Shown here: piece after piece, positions 11,476 through 22,719 of the stretch
How the letters are laid out: each line of letters begins with the position of its first letter
How positions within the stretch are numbered: the stretch's first letter is position 1
From: Adiantum capillus-veneris
Lineage: Eukaryota; Streptophyta; Polypodiopsida; Polypodiales; Pteridaceae
NCBI GenBank assembly: GCA_014529385.2
Contig: CM043944.1
Location: forward strand, 74,521,884 to 74,585,883
Length of the DNA: 64,000 bases
Direction: 5' to 3'
Notes under the pieces: model-generated
What the model was told of the DNA's origin: nothing
What the model saw: the letters and a program-made list of their open reading frames with translations, nothing else
Databases searched by the model: none
Translations under genes and position numbers: made by a program

Positions 11476-11562
11476 TTTGGAGACCACGATGCATGATGGG
11501 CAACCTGTGGTGAACATGCGTGCGCACTAGGTCGCAGGGTTCTCCTGACCCTCTGGTTCCAA

Positions 11563-12960
11563 TTGTGGGGAGAGGTGGTTAGGCATGAATTCGTTTTCTC
11601 TACACAACACGCTGAGGAACATGTATCTCCATCACCAAGTCCGGTGCGTGGTAGGCTTATTCGATGTGCACGACATACTACACGTAGTCAGTCATGTCCT
11701 CCCATGCCTTCACCCTCACCCACGCATGTTTCTCCACCACAGTCTCCGGTAAGCATTCCTGGGGTTTCACCACCATTTTTCCCACCTCCTAATGTTTGTC
11801 AACTTCTTTCGGGAGGGGGTACAATTGGGCAAGGGATGATGGCACAGCCTCAGATTAAGTATAGCCATTTTCAAGGTATTTCAAAGGAATACCCTGATAC
11901 GCATTTGTGACAATTTAATAAAGCGTATGGATTGAATCATCCTAGGGTGGTGATTCCTCTTCATCAACAATTAGTGTTTGAATCTACACTTTGAGGGAAA
12001 GCTACCAAATGGTTGTCAGAATACCCTGATGATCACTTTCAAACATATGAGGAAGGGTCCAGAGCGTTCTTGCGATGGTTTAGAATGGAAAAGACGATCC
12101 CTCAACATCTGGAAAATCTTTGTACACTATGTCAAGGTGCTAGTGGAGGATTATGCTACCAAATTCCGGATGCTTTTGCAGTAGGTACCTTAGACACAAA
12201 GGCCAACAGCCGAGGTGTTTATTGATTATTTTCTGCGAGGACTCAATAAGGATCTCAGAACTGCTATGGCATCAGTGGATAAGGTAACTAATCCACTGGA
12301 TAATGTAATTGCAAGGGTGGTTGTAGCAAGAAAATCTTTGGAGGATACGGAATCCCCAAAGAAATCAAAGAAAAAAGAGTGGAAGAAATCTCATCATAAG
12401 TCTCAAGGAAGTGGCAGTGATAGTTTGGATTCGGAGATTACAGACTCAGATTCCTCAGACTTAGGCAGTAGCAATTCGGGGAAGAATATGAGGAAGCATC
12501 TCGGAGAAAATCCCAGTGTCAAGGGAAAGGTGTTCCATCCATATCATCAGAATCTGCTGCGATGGTTAAAAGTCTGAAGGAACTATGGTGTACTAGTGCC
12601 GAATCCTAGACATGCCTCTCAAGAGTGTGCAATGAATCAAAAATGGTACGCGATCTGCAGGGAGAACACTCATAATACAGTGGAATGTTATTTCAATGGT
12701 CAGGGTCGTAGGAGTCGGGATTCTTCTACATGGCACCCACCACAATCAGGGCAGGGACAAGAGCCTGCGGTGGCAATGGCTCATGCTCATACATTAGAGG
12801 TGCCCTTTCAACGACAAGCAGGGGGACGGGGTCAAGGAGGGGGTTGTGTTGGTGGCCAAGATCCTAATCGACCCAAGACCTGCCTTTTCTATTTGGGGGA
12901 TGGGCATTGACGGTCTGCGTGTTCACGTGCTGCTGGAAAGTAGCCTAGTGTGGCTATGGT
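11563..12960 (+). pseudogene. gypsy gag, broken
   Basis: A proline/serine-rich N-terminus (to about 11790) leads into gag core sequence: IKYSHFQGISKEYPDTHL, then WLSEYPDDHFQTYEEGSRAF in another frame, then YFLRGLNKDLRTAMASV. After a lysine- and serine-rich linker come two zinc-knuckle-like blocks, near 12640-12690 and 12880-12930. In each, one metal-binding cysteine position reads tyrosine, and the second block also has an in-frame TGA. The gag protein would form the particle and bind RNA. Stops at 11908 and 12575 and several frame changes make it non-functional. Confidence 0.8.
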
Positions 12961-13429
12961 TCAGATTGAAGGGTTGAAGGAGTCAGATCTGGTGGTTTCA
13001 CTAATTACGCGTTCTGGAAAAAATGTGGTTCCAACAGCCGATGTTAAGCTTCCGGATTGGGTGACTCAAGAAGATTTACGAAAAAAGACTGTGACGTGGA
13101 TGCCATAGTCAGCACCACCATTGCAATCATCAAGACCATCAACCCCTGGTCTGGAAACAAACAAGGGGAAAGATAGAAACAAGGTTGACACTAGGGAAGG
13201 GGATAATTGGAATTCAGTTTGGAAAGAGGTTCTTGATTTGCCAATACAAGTACCTTTGGGTTCATTTACTGAAATTGGTTCCGAATTTTCATAATGCCTT
13301 GCTAAGTCAAAAGTCCAAGGAAATGATGGAAGTTGACATTGTGATAGCTGAGGGTGAGGGAGACGAGTCAGTCCCGTTGTGCTGGCAAATAGGATCACCA
13401 ATACCCGCATCCCATAGCTTTTAGTCAGA

Positions 13430-14135
13430 TATCATGGTACATTCATCAACAAAGTATTGTTAGATGGAGGTACGAGAGTAACTATTATTACTCAAGCGCT
13501 TGTGAGCATTTTGGACTTAGTAATTGGGAACCTGCACCCTTTATAGTTTGCATGGTAGATCAAAGAAGAGTGCAGCCATTAGGATTACTTCAGGGCATTG
13601 TCCTAGATGCAACTGGCTTATCTTTTGTTGTTTCCTTAGTAGTCTTGAATATTGAGGATCATAGTTAGGATTATCACATTATTTTGGGGAGACCATGGTT
13701 ACGACAAGCCAGGAAGTTCGGGTGATGTTGGGAACATGTAAGCAACCAGTTCAAGCAGCATGGCTTGTGATAGCAAAGACAATAAATATGGTGGAAGGAT
13801 TAGAAGAGGATGAAGAGGAGAAATTTTTGAAGGCTAATTTGGATTTAGTTTCTTTATATCTCGCAAACATTTCTATGATTTCAAAGGGGAAATCTTCAGG
13901 GGCTTCAAAAATTTCACCAAAGACAGGGGAGCAACAAAAAGCTTTGCCTAGTCCCAAATCATTGGAGGACATTATTAAGCAAGAACGTGCATTTGAAGCA
14001 CAGATGGGAAAAGTTACAAGGGTCAAGGAAGATGAATTGGAGAATGTCTTTCTAGGGAAGCAAGCGGAGTCACAGCCCATTTATATTAATAAGTATCTTG
14101 AGGCAAGTTTACGAGGAGAATATGCAGATATGTAA
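13430..14135 (+). pseudogene. gypsy protease remnant and linker
   Basis: Around 13450-13480 a frame reads VLLDGGTRVTIIT, matching the retropepsin active-site region (D-G-G variant common in plant gypsy elements). IILGRPWLRQARK near 13680-13715 is the usual protease C-terminal motif. A continuous charged linker of ~146 codons (13695-14135) joins protease to reverse transcriptase and ends in a TAA. The protease core itself is split by stops and frameshifts. Confidence 0.65.
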
Positions 14136-15695
14136 TGATTGGATCCAAAGTTTTATCAGCATACCATTAATCTGAAACCAGATGCAATGCTAGTGAAGCA
14201 GCATTCATAGAGGATGAATCCGAATGTGGCAAAGCAAGTAAAGGTGGAAATTGATCGTCTCTTGGAGGTGGATTTTATTACCCCTATTGATAATCTCGAA
14301 TGGATTTCTCCCATTGTGGTGGTACCAAAGAAAAACAAGCAAATTCGCATTTGTGTGGATTATCGAAAGCTGAATGCAGCTACTGTTCTGGATCCTTCTC
14401 CTCTTCCATTTCTGGATTCTATTTTGGATGATGTGGCAGGGCACGAGATGTACGCTTTTCTGGATGGGTTTAGTGGATATAACCAAATTCAAATGGCATT
14501 GTGTGATCAGCCTAAAATAGCTTTTATTGCAGCATGGGGTGTTTTTGCATGCACAATGATGTGGTTCGGATTAAGGAATGGGCCCTCATCTTTTCAAAGG
14601 GATATGTTTCAAATTTTTGGTCCCTATTTGAGGGATTTCATGAGAGTTTTTCTAGATGATCTTAGTGTTTTTGGAGCACAATTAGAGCATTTGAAGCAAT
14701 TGCGGTTATGTTTTATGAAATGTCAAGAGGTGAAATTCAGTTTAAATCCTCTAAAATGTGCATTTGCAGTTAGAAGTGGAAGTTTATTGGGTCATATAAT
14801 CTCTGAGGATGGCATTTCCGTGAATCCAGATAAAATAGCCACAATTATGGAAGCACCTCCGTAGGCGAATTCGAAACAGTGGAAGTTTTTCTGGGCCAAG
14901 CTCATTGGCATGGGAGGCATTTGAGGTTTGTCACACATTTGGCAATCCCTATTAATCAGGCAGCACATGCTAAAGTTTTTGAATGGACGCAGGAATGTGA
15001 TGTGGCTTTTCGGAGATTAAAACTTCACTTGTCCAAAGCTCCGATTATGATCCCTCCGAATTGGGGTCACGATTTTCGTGTATTTGTGGATGCTTCTGAC
15101 CGGGCCATTGGCAGTGTGCTGATGCAAGAACAAAATTAAGGGTGGTTTCGACCTGTCTATTATTCCAGTAGAAGATTATCATCCTCAAAAATTAGTTATT
15201 TAGTGACAGAGAGAGAATGTTTACTAGATGGTTTATTCAGTGAAAAAGCTCCGTCATTATCTGTTGGGCCGACGGTTTTTCTTTCATGTGGATCATTCGA
15301 CTCTTCTATATCTAGTGCACCAACAAAATTTGACAGGGGGATTGGCTAGATGGGTGCTCTTGTTACAGGAATTTGATTTTGAGGTCATACATCATCGAGG
15401 AGCCCAGCATGCAATGGCTGATTACCTATCTAGGCTAGATTCCGGTGAGTTGCCGACGGGGGTGGCTGATGAATTTCCGGATGCGTCTCTCTTTTTAACA
15501 GGAGCTATTGCGGATGATCTTACAGTTATGCAACAACCTAGGATCATCCCCATCATTCCATGGACTTGGTATGAGGAGACGTTTCATTTTCTCGACAGTA
15601 GGGAAATGCCTTTATTCTTGTCCCGTCATCAAAGGAAACGGATGGCTATTAGAAGCAGGAATTTTGAGATTATCATGGGGAAGCTATATTATTGA
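14136..15695 (+). pseudogene. gypsy reverse transcriptase and RNase H, broken
   Basis: The longest frame (14214-14864, 216 codons) covers the RT palm. It reads WISPIVVVPKKN, ICVDYRKLNAAT, YAFLDGFSGYNQI, then the catalytic box VFLDDLSVFG (aspartate pair present) and LGHIISEDGISVNPDKI. A TAG ends it. RNase H continues with FVDASDRAIGSVLMQEQN, a TAA, a frame change near 15230, then VYSVKKLRHYLLG, FFHVDHSTLLYLV and ADYLSRLDSGE. The D-E-D metal-binding positions can be followed across the breaks. RT copies the element RNA and RNase H degrades the template strand. At least two stops and one frameshift interrupt the region. Confidence 0.9.
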
Positions 15696-16786
15696 ACGGT
15701 TGCGGAGGTCTTGCTCAGATGTGTTCTACCACAAGAACAAGAATCGATTTTGGAGGAATTCCATACCGGCATTGTAGGGAGCCACTTTACAACATTGATC
15801 AATGTTAGGAAAGTTCTACAATCAGGATTATGGTGGCCTACATTGTTTCAATATGCGAGAAGATTTGTGCAATAGTTGGATGTGTGTCAGCAGTTGGGAC
15901 AACCTACTAAAATGTCCAGAATGCCTTTTCAGTCGAGTATTTCCCTTGGAGCCTTTTCAAAAATGGGGATTGGAATTTATTGGACCTTTTAAACCAGTAG
16001 CAGCTCACACTGGTAGTAAGTATATTTTGACAGCCACGGATTATGCAACTAAATGGGTGGAGGCAATGGCCTTTGAAAGATAATACTGCGGTTTTCTTTG
16101 TTGGGTGTTTATATAAGGATGTCTTTTCCTATCCTATTGAGCTGGTTAGTGATCGGGGTAGCCATTTTTTGAATAAGGTGATGGAGAGAATGCTACAATT
16201 TTACTTTGTATTGCATAGGAAATCTTCTCCATATTACCCTCAGGCGAATGGGCAAGCGGAATCAACTAATAAGCAATTGGTTCGTATTCTAAAAAAGTTA
16301 GTGAATATGCATAGAACGAATTGGGATGTGAAACTTCCTTCCGCATTATGGGCTTATCGGACAGCATATCAAGTGGCAACATGATTGATTCCTTTCAAGT
16401 TGGCATTTGGTATGAAGGCAATTACCCCAGTGGAGCATGTGGTTCCGAGTTTGCGGATGCTGATTGCGGATAGGCTTCTTCCGGAAGATTCTGTTATTTA
16501 TCGTTTGGATGTATTGCAGGAATTAGATAAAGAGCACTTACGCAGTTGTGCGATGTTGCAAGATCTGCAGTCTAGGTGGAAGAAATGCTTGGATCGCCCT
16601 AAAGTGCGGCAATTTTTACGGGGGCAGTTGGTCTTGGTATTTAATTATCGCCTTGGGAAGATGCGTGGGAAGTTAAAATTACGGTGGTCGGGACCATTTT
16701 GGATTTTTCAAGCATGTGGACCCACTTCTTTTTATCTCGCAGATTTGCGGGGGGAGGTGATTTATATGCCGGTGAATGGATTTTGA
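15696..16786 (+). pseudogene. gypsy integrase, broken
   Basis: A zinc-binding N-terminus is traceable near 15770-15890 (GLWWPTLFQYARRF), although a cysteine of the CxxC pair reads leucine. The catalytic core follows: KWGLEFIGPF, the first Asp in TATDYATKWVEA, the second in LVSDRGSHF and the Glu in NGQAESTNKQL. A frameshift falls near 16080 and a TGA at 16382-16384. The C-terminal segment (16385-16786) has the GPF-type signature KLRWSGPFWIF. No chromodomain was seen. Integrase inserts the cDNA; here it is disabled by the breaks. Confidence 0.9.
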
Positions 16787-16929
16787 CTACGTCATTATTT
16801 TTCACCTACCTCAATTCAGTGCCCCTTTGCTATGGTACAACAATTGAAAGCCTCCTTAATCATGATTGGGAATTCTTTTGCATGCAATCTTGAAAAGCGG
16901 GATAAGGGCAATGATGATTGCGACACCGT

Positions 16930-17310
16930 GGCACGCCCTATTTTGATAACTCTTTGTGAGTGGTTCAGTGTATGCAGACGATTCCTTATGCTCTCCTCCC
17001 ATTTTTTGCATCGCGCTTGCAAGATTCTACTATATCATCTCTCTGCTCTTCTGTTTGTCTTCGCTATCATGACAAATTCCTTACTGCAATGCATTCCATT
17101 TACTCCAGTGCAGCTAGCTCTTCGCATAGTGGACGCTTGGTTGTAGGATTTGCACCTGCGTGTCTTTGCCAACCTAGATTGGCAAGGTATCCCTGTTCAC
17201 TTGCAAGCTATATTATTGATAGATCAGTGAGCTACTGTTGATATGGTGCAAATCAACAACCAAAAGATTCAATTGATAGCAGAGAGGATTTCAATATGTT
17301 GCTGCTGAGG
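16930..17310 (+). pseudogene. post-integrase coding-like segment, part 1
   Basis: A plus-strand frame near 17100-17310 reads as coding with stops (LHLRVFANLDWQGIPVHLQ; VQINNQKIQLIAERI). It is cut off at 17319 by the inverted family A repeat. Together with 22720-24640 it may have formed the element's third open reading frame, in the position where Athila-type elements carry an env-like gene. No membrane segment was seen. Confidence 0.4.
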
Positions 17311-17318
17311 CGGTTCGG

Positions 17319-18806
17319 GCGGGCAACAAGAAGAGCGGCCTCGAAACACCCTTGAAGGCTCCTGTGCTGCTCAATTGGGGCTCGGGCAAGCAGAATCAAA
17401 GACAACAACAACCCACATCCAGAAACCAAACAAGCAAAGGGGCACCACCTAGTTGTAGATGCGAACTAGGACGCACGTGATATCTCCTTGTACTCAAACA
17501 CACAAATGGAGAGGAATGCATGATAGCCACACACACCAAACACAAACATTCACCACACCAGAGAGAGGTAAAGAGCACAAATCAACTTGAGCAACTCAGT
17601 ATTAGCCTTAAAGACTAGATGCACACAAAGATTGGTGAGAAATAGAGAGACAACACAAAACATGACCTTGTTGCTAATACACAAATTGTCTTAGGGTCAT
17701 CGGATCCCTCTCACCGAGCACCCTCTTACAATTGACTTTTAGGCAAGCAATTCAAGAAGCTCTCAAACCACCAAGCATGAAATGGCACAAACAGACTTCA
17801 AGGACAATATACCTTCAACCACTTGATGAGCCAACTTATCAAGTCAATTTGGAGAGAAGAGTCGTCATTGCTGCATACAATTGCACACACAACTATAAAT
17901 CTTATTTATACACAAGAGCAGGCTACAAGTGTGATGAAGAGTATGGAATCACTCCACTCCTCTAGATAGCATAACTAACTTCAAGCTTCTCCATGCACCT
18001 ATGTGTAGTGTTAGAATAGAGCGCTCACAATGCACACACTCTACACAGCTGGGCTTGAAGAGTGGTGTGTTATGTATGGAGAATTGTGTTGGTAGTGTGA
18101 TCATGTGATGATTTACAAGGGAGAGAAGGACTCTATTTATAGGTTTTAGAAGCCCCAATTAGGATTAGACCTAATCAAGTTTATTTGAATAAATCAAAGA
18201 TTATGCATATTTCTATTTTTTTAATGAGGGTGGGTCTCTCTTATCCTTTGAGTCACATGGATGTGGGCTCAAGGGAAGAGAATTATTGAGGATGAAAGGA
18301 GAGAGGATTGGGTAAATAATTTGGGAGTGCCTACTCTAATAGATAGTGGAGGGTGTACTTTTACAATAAGGTTAGTGGTTAGTAATAATCACTACAAATA
18401 TTTACAAAATCATTCACCAAATGGTGAGATATATGATGAGCAAAGTTAGAGAAGGGATAAGCTTGTAAAGAGAGGTTGAAGTTTTGGAGAAGTTGACTTT
18501 CACCTCTTTACAGTACCGATAGAAGAAGCGGTCAGCATGGCGAAGTTGCACGTGTTGATGAAGCTATGTTATCTTGAAACCTTGGATAATTCATGATAAA
18601 ATCCTTCATTTGTAGAGGTTAACCTTGGATTTTTGTTGATTTTTTGGAGTTCTTTAGAAGCTGAACAGGGTATGGTAATATGGACATATATGTAGAGAGA
18701 AAGGGGAGCGCATAGGAGTGTAGAAATGGAGGATGAGGGCTATGGAGGTGTGGGAGAAGTGGCAAAGGTGAAGAGGGTGAGATAGGACATGGGAGTTGCA
18801 GGTTTG
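17319..18806 (-). mobile_element. LTR-like repeat family A, copy 2 (inverted)
   Basis: Reverse complement of 1-1531, collinear over all anchors, including the TATA box (18131-18142) and the terminal block GGGCGGGCAAC at its left edge. It lies inside the gypsy element, so it inserted after that element or arrived by rearrangement. Outer right boundary and target duplication were not found: homology simply reaches the point where copy 1 leaves the window. Confidence 0.6.
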
Positions 18807-19525
18807 GGTGTGGGGAAGAGAGGGAGGAGTGTGTAAGAGTGAGTAGGTGTGTGGAAGGGTGAGAGGAAATAGGAAGATGTTTTGGTTTGTGAGATAAATT
18901 TCATGTAAAATCGCCCTTGACTTCAAAATTTCAAGAAAAATTATGAAAAATACTTCAGCTCATGAGCTACATTTTCTCTTTTGGACACATCCTCAGATTC
19001 GGATCAAAAGAAGGTGTCACAATTTGAGAAAAAAGTTGTCCGTGCAGCACCTAATAAGACTTGAAGTGGGTCACTATTTGATTCTTTTTCCTTTGTAGTC
19101 TTCCAAGTGAGCCCCCCATACATCAACCATGACCTAATATTGCCAAGGAGCTTGCACACATGTATGGTGTAGGATAAGTATCAAATATAATATATACTTA
19201 TGGGATAAGAAAATAGGCTAGCTAGTCATGAAAAATGGACACATGGGATGCATGGTGGCAAAAATATATAGAATAAAAGGAGGAGAATCATGAGGGAGGG
19301 GACCCTCAATTATTCTCTACTTTGAGTGATTTATGGAATTTATCTGAAGATGAAATCTATGTACTTGTGAGTAGTTATCTGGGAGGGATGGTAAAAAATA
19401 TGATGGAGCCGATAAGGTTATTGGTGAGTTTTTACAATGAAGTCACATAAAGGTTTTTTGAAGGCTCGTGTGAGTAGAGCTTAAAGATAGAATGATAGTA
19501 AACTATGTATAAGGAATGACACGCG
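18807..19525. other. unassigned sequence, possibly the rest of family A
   Basis: No gene recognised. This stretch may continue the family A element past the part visible in copy 1. Confidence 0.35.
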
Positions 19526-19530
19526 ATGGA

Positions 19531-19673
19531 TGTTGGAATTAGGGTTGCAGAGAAACGCACAGGGCTTGGATAAGACGAAGGAAGCTCAAGGCACACAATA
19601 GAGAGTGTGTTACTTAGTGTGCAATGGAAAGATAGATAGCCCTAGAGTGATGGGCATATATACAATTCATGGA
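19531..19673 (-). repeat. duplicated partial LTR plus extra ATGGA
   Basis: Repeats the first ~138 bp of the adjacent full LTR, ends TATACAATTC, and is followed by ATGGA before the full LTR starts at 19674. The same ATGGA precedes this partial copy. Confidence 0.85.
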
Positions 19674-19899
19674 TGTTGGAATCAGGGTTGCAGAGAAACG
19701 CACAGAGCTTGCAGAAGACGAAGGAAGCTCAAGGCACACAATAGAGGGTGTGTTACTTAGTGTGCAATGGAAAGATAGATAGCCCTAGAGTGATGGGCGT
19801 ATATACAATTCACAGGGGAAAAACCTCCTAAAGAGGGAAAAAATGCCCCAGTCGTCCTAGTGTGTTCACACACATCACTACCACATGTATATGGTAACA
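19674..19899 (-). repeat. copia 3' LTR, 226 bp
   Basis: TGTTGGAATCAGGG to TATGGTAACA on the plus strand, the same length as 22328-22553. Confidence 0.9.
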
Positions 19900-19900
19900 A

Positions 19901-19909
19901 ATCCCCCCT
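19901..19909 (-). other. copia polypurine tract
   Basis: Minus strand AGGGGGGAT directly before the 3' LTR. Confidence 0.7.
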
Positions 19910-19974
19910 GGAGTGATGCGGTGAACGAGAGCTGGCACATGAGTAATGGGAAGTGCCATGCCCTAAGGACATGA

Positions 19975-21597
19975 TCAGCCCACAACGAGGAGTAAGCCCA
20001 AAGCTTTGCGGAAAGCTTCAAGCTTCTCATGAGACAATGCCTTTGTGAAAAGATCTGCAAGGTTGTCCTGTGTTAGCACATAAGCCAAGCTAATCTCTCC
20101 TGCTGAGAGCCTTTCCCTGGCATAGTGGTAATGCACCTCAATGTGCTTTGTGAGAGCATGAAAAACTGGGTTCCTCGCAACTGCCAATGCACTCTGACTG
20201 TCAGTGTAGATAGTGTTGGCAGTGTCTTGTCTAACACCCAAATCAGTCATAAGGCATATGAGCCATACACACTCAGCGGTAGTTGTGAAGACTGCCCTGT
20301 ACTCAGCCTCACAACTCGAAGTGGCCATAGTAGGTTTCTTCTTGCTCAACCATGATATACATGAACTGCCAAGCATGAAACAAAAACTACTTGTGGACAC
20401 TCGCGTGTGAAAACAACCAGCCCAATCTAAGTCCGAAAAAGCATGTAAGTCTGGCGGCAATGATCCCCCCTTTGGATAAAACAAGCCAAGATGTAAAGTG
20501 CCACTAAGGTAGTGGAAGATCCTCTTGATAGCCTGCCAATGCTTAGAGCCTGGGCTATGCATAAATCTACTGACCTGTGAGATTGAAAACTGACTATCTG
20601 GCCTCGTGTTGCATACATAAATGAGGTAGCCAACAACAGTTTGGTAAAGAGTAACATCAGCAGGATCGCTAGCATCATGTAGACTCAACTTCAAACCTGT
20701 TTCCATGGGAGTGGCAATAGGTTTGCAATCCTCAAGTCCAAGTCTAGAAAGTGCGGATATAGACAAGAGATTCTTCTTGATCCCAGGTACATAAAGTGCA
20801 TCAACAAGTGTGAAGGAACTTCCATTTGCAGTAGTAAGCACAATCCTTCCAACTCCCTGAACCGGATAAGAGGCATTGTTGGCACAAGTGATTGAATTCC
20901 CATGAGGGACAGACTCGAGAGAGGTAAAAAATTCACGATGTGAGGTGTAAGTACACTCTGCGCTAAAAGCCCATTCTACATCAACATTAGCATTACAGTC
21001 TCCTTTTATAGAAGACTCAACAATGGCTGCATTTGTAGTGAAATCAGCATTTGCAGTGGAACAACCCTCTTTCTTCTTAGCCTCTTTGGCCTTCAACTTA
21101 GGAAACGACTTGATCAAGTGATCATTAGCTTTACAATAATGGCAACGAGAATTTCCAGACGAATTGCTGCTAGTAGAAACATTAGGAACATAATTTTTGC
21201 CACTCGCAGCAGAACCATAAGAAGTGGCTGCATTGTTGTTAACACCCTTTCTTTGAGAAGCAATAAAAGCCTGTTCAACTATACGCTGCCTAGTCCTGTT
21301 TTTTCTGGAAAGTGAATCTTGCAACACCAATGTGCATAATGCATCAAACTTGACAACTTCTGGATTTCCTTGGGTCATAAGTCTCCAAGTACTAGCAAAA
21401 GTCTGGTAAGAATTTGGTAAGGCATCAAGAAGTCTGCACAAGGTAACTCTCTGAAATGACTTCACCTGCAGAAATAAGTTGCTCATTGATATCCTTGACA
21501 CTAGCAAGGAAAGTGTCCATATCATCTTCCTCATGCATAATCTTCGACTCCAGCTCTTTATGCAGAAAAGCAATTTTAGCCTCATTGCAGCTTGCAT
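19975..21597 (-). pseudogene. copia Gag-protease remnant fused in frame to RT C-terminus/RNase H
   Basis: One open frame of 540 codons. The N-terminal ~50 residues are out of frame with gag. True gag resumes at LLDALPNSYQTFASTW. A zinc-knuckle-like block CHYCKANDHLIK follows near residue 155, its last cysteine position reading Phe. The protease region has WAFSAECTYTSHREFF, where the usual Asp-Ser-Gly is lost. At about residue 285 (near 20737) NLLSISALSRLG is joined directly to LEDCKPIATPME, which in complete elements lies more than a thousand residues later in reverse transcriptase. RNase H then looks complete, with SDLDWAGC, SSCEAEYRA and YTDSQSALAVARNP and the acidic residues in place. Integrase and the RT active site are absent. 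Confidence 0.85.
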
Positions 21598-21975
21598 AAA
21601 GACCTGCTAGAATATCCCAAGCCTGTTTTGTAGACTTTGTTGAACGGATGTGAGGAACAGTGGTGCGCTTCACAGACAACGCAATCAATGCATGATCCTG
21701 CGCATCCTTAACATCCCAACGAGCTTGTTCTTCCATAGGCAAAACAACTCTAACAACAACAATCCTTGTAGCAAGACCTACAACATCCTCAACATCGCCT
21801 ACATCCTCTGAACCAGGACGTACATCAATGCCCTACACAATATTCCAGACGCCCTTTAACACAAGAACGTGTTGCATCATATAAGCCCACATAGCATAAT
21901 TATCCCCATCCAACCTGTCCTTAGCCAGCAAACATTTTGAACACATCTGTGTTGTTGTCAGCCATGGTAAATGTT
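21425..21975 (-). pseudogene. copia gag N-terminal part
   Basis: Reading on the minus strand, the gag start region appears around 21960-21840 (DRLDGDNYAMWAYMMQHVL, then KGVWNIV and an in-frame stop) and continues as 21742-21425 with DHALIALSV and STKQAWDILAGLY, the UBN2-type gag fold. A frameshift near 21440 passes the coding sense to the 540-codon frame. One stop and one frameshift separate the three pieces. Confidence 0.8.
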
Positions 21976-22313
21976 GCACCTGATGTGAAAACTGCTCAAA
22001 AATAGGAGAAACGGAGCGAGAACAACACGTGCTATATAGCACAAACCGTGGAAGGCTATAAGGCACCTGTTATGCAGAAATTGGCACTGATAGAAATTCT
22101 GCACAAAATGACAAAATTGGTTGTGCACACCTGCCTGTAGTGGAAACGGAGGCCGAAATGAGCCCAAATCAAAAATTTGAGCAGACTAAGCTCTACAAGT
22201 CCACCTGAAATATTTGTCGACCTGCAAACGCTGGCCAAAGATCACTGAAATCGTAGAAAGTGAGCAGGCGTGTACTAGAGCTGCTGGCGACTAAGCCCGG
22301 GAGGACGCAACCT

Positions 22314-22325
22314 ACTCTGATACCA
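22314..22325 (-). other. copia primer binding site (tRNA-Met type)
   Basis: Minus strand TGGTATCAGAGT, two bases inside the 5' LTR. Confidence 0.85.
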
Positions 22326-22327
22326 AT

Positions 22328-22553
22328 TGTTGGAATTAGGGTTGTAGAGAAACATACACAGCTCGGAGAAGATGAAGGAAGCTCAAGGCACATAATAGAG
22401 AGTGTGTTACTTAGTGTGAAATGAAAAGATAGATAGCCCTAGAGTGATGGGCGTATATACAATGCACGGGGAAAAAACCTCCTCAAGAGGGAAAAAATGC
22501 CCCGGCGGTCCTAGTGTGTTCACACACATCACTACCACATGTCTATGGTAACA
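22328..22553 (-). repeat. copia 5' LTR, 226 bp
   Basis: Matches 19674-19899 end to end. Followed on the plus strand by ATGGA. Confidence 0.9.
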
Positions 22554-22558
22554 ATGGA

Positions 22559-22719
22559 AGCTAGCATACTTAGGCCTGATAACGCACACCTAGGAATATA
22601 TATTTATGTAAATACACAAAAATTGAAAAAAAAAACCTTTATCCTTAGGTCCTTTATTTGATAGAAAATATTTACATGTAAAGAGGACCGTAATATTATA
22701 AATTAATTTTTTTGTCTCC
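22559..22719. other. AT-rich sequence right of the copia insertion
   Basis: Continues the sequence interrupted by the copia element. Not recognised. Confidence 0.4.

Larger units (their letters stand above)
19531..22553 (-). mobile_element. internally deleted Ty1/copia retrotransposon
   Basis: Minus-strand element with 226-bp LTRs (22328-22553 as 5' LTR, 19674-19899 as 3' LTR). A Met-type primer site lies just inside the 5' LTR (22314-22325) and a C/G-run polypurine tract just before the 3' LTR. The flanking pentamer is ATGGA (19526-19530 and 22554-22558). The interior is only ~2.4 kb, against about 4-5 kb for complete copia elements, because integrase and most reverse transcriptase are missing. 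The left end carries an additional partial LTR (19531-19668) followed by a second ATGGA (19669-19673). It sits inside the gypsy element, so it is younger. Confidence 0.9.
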
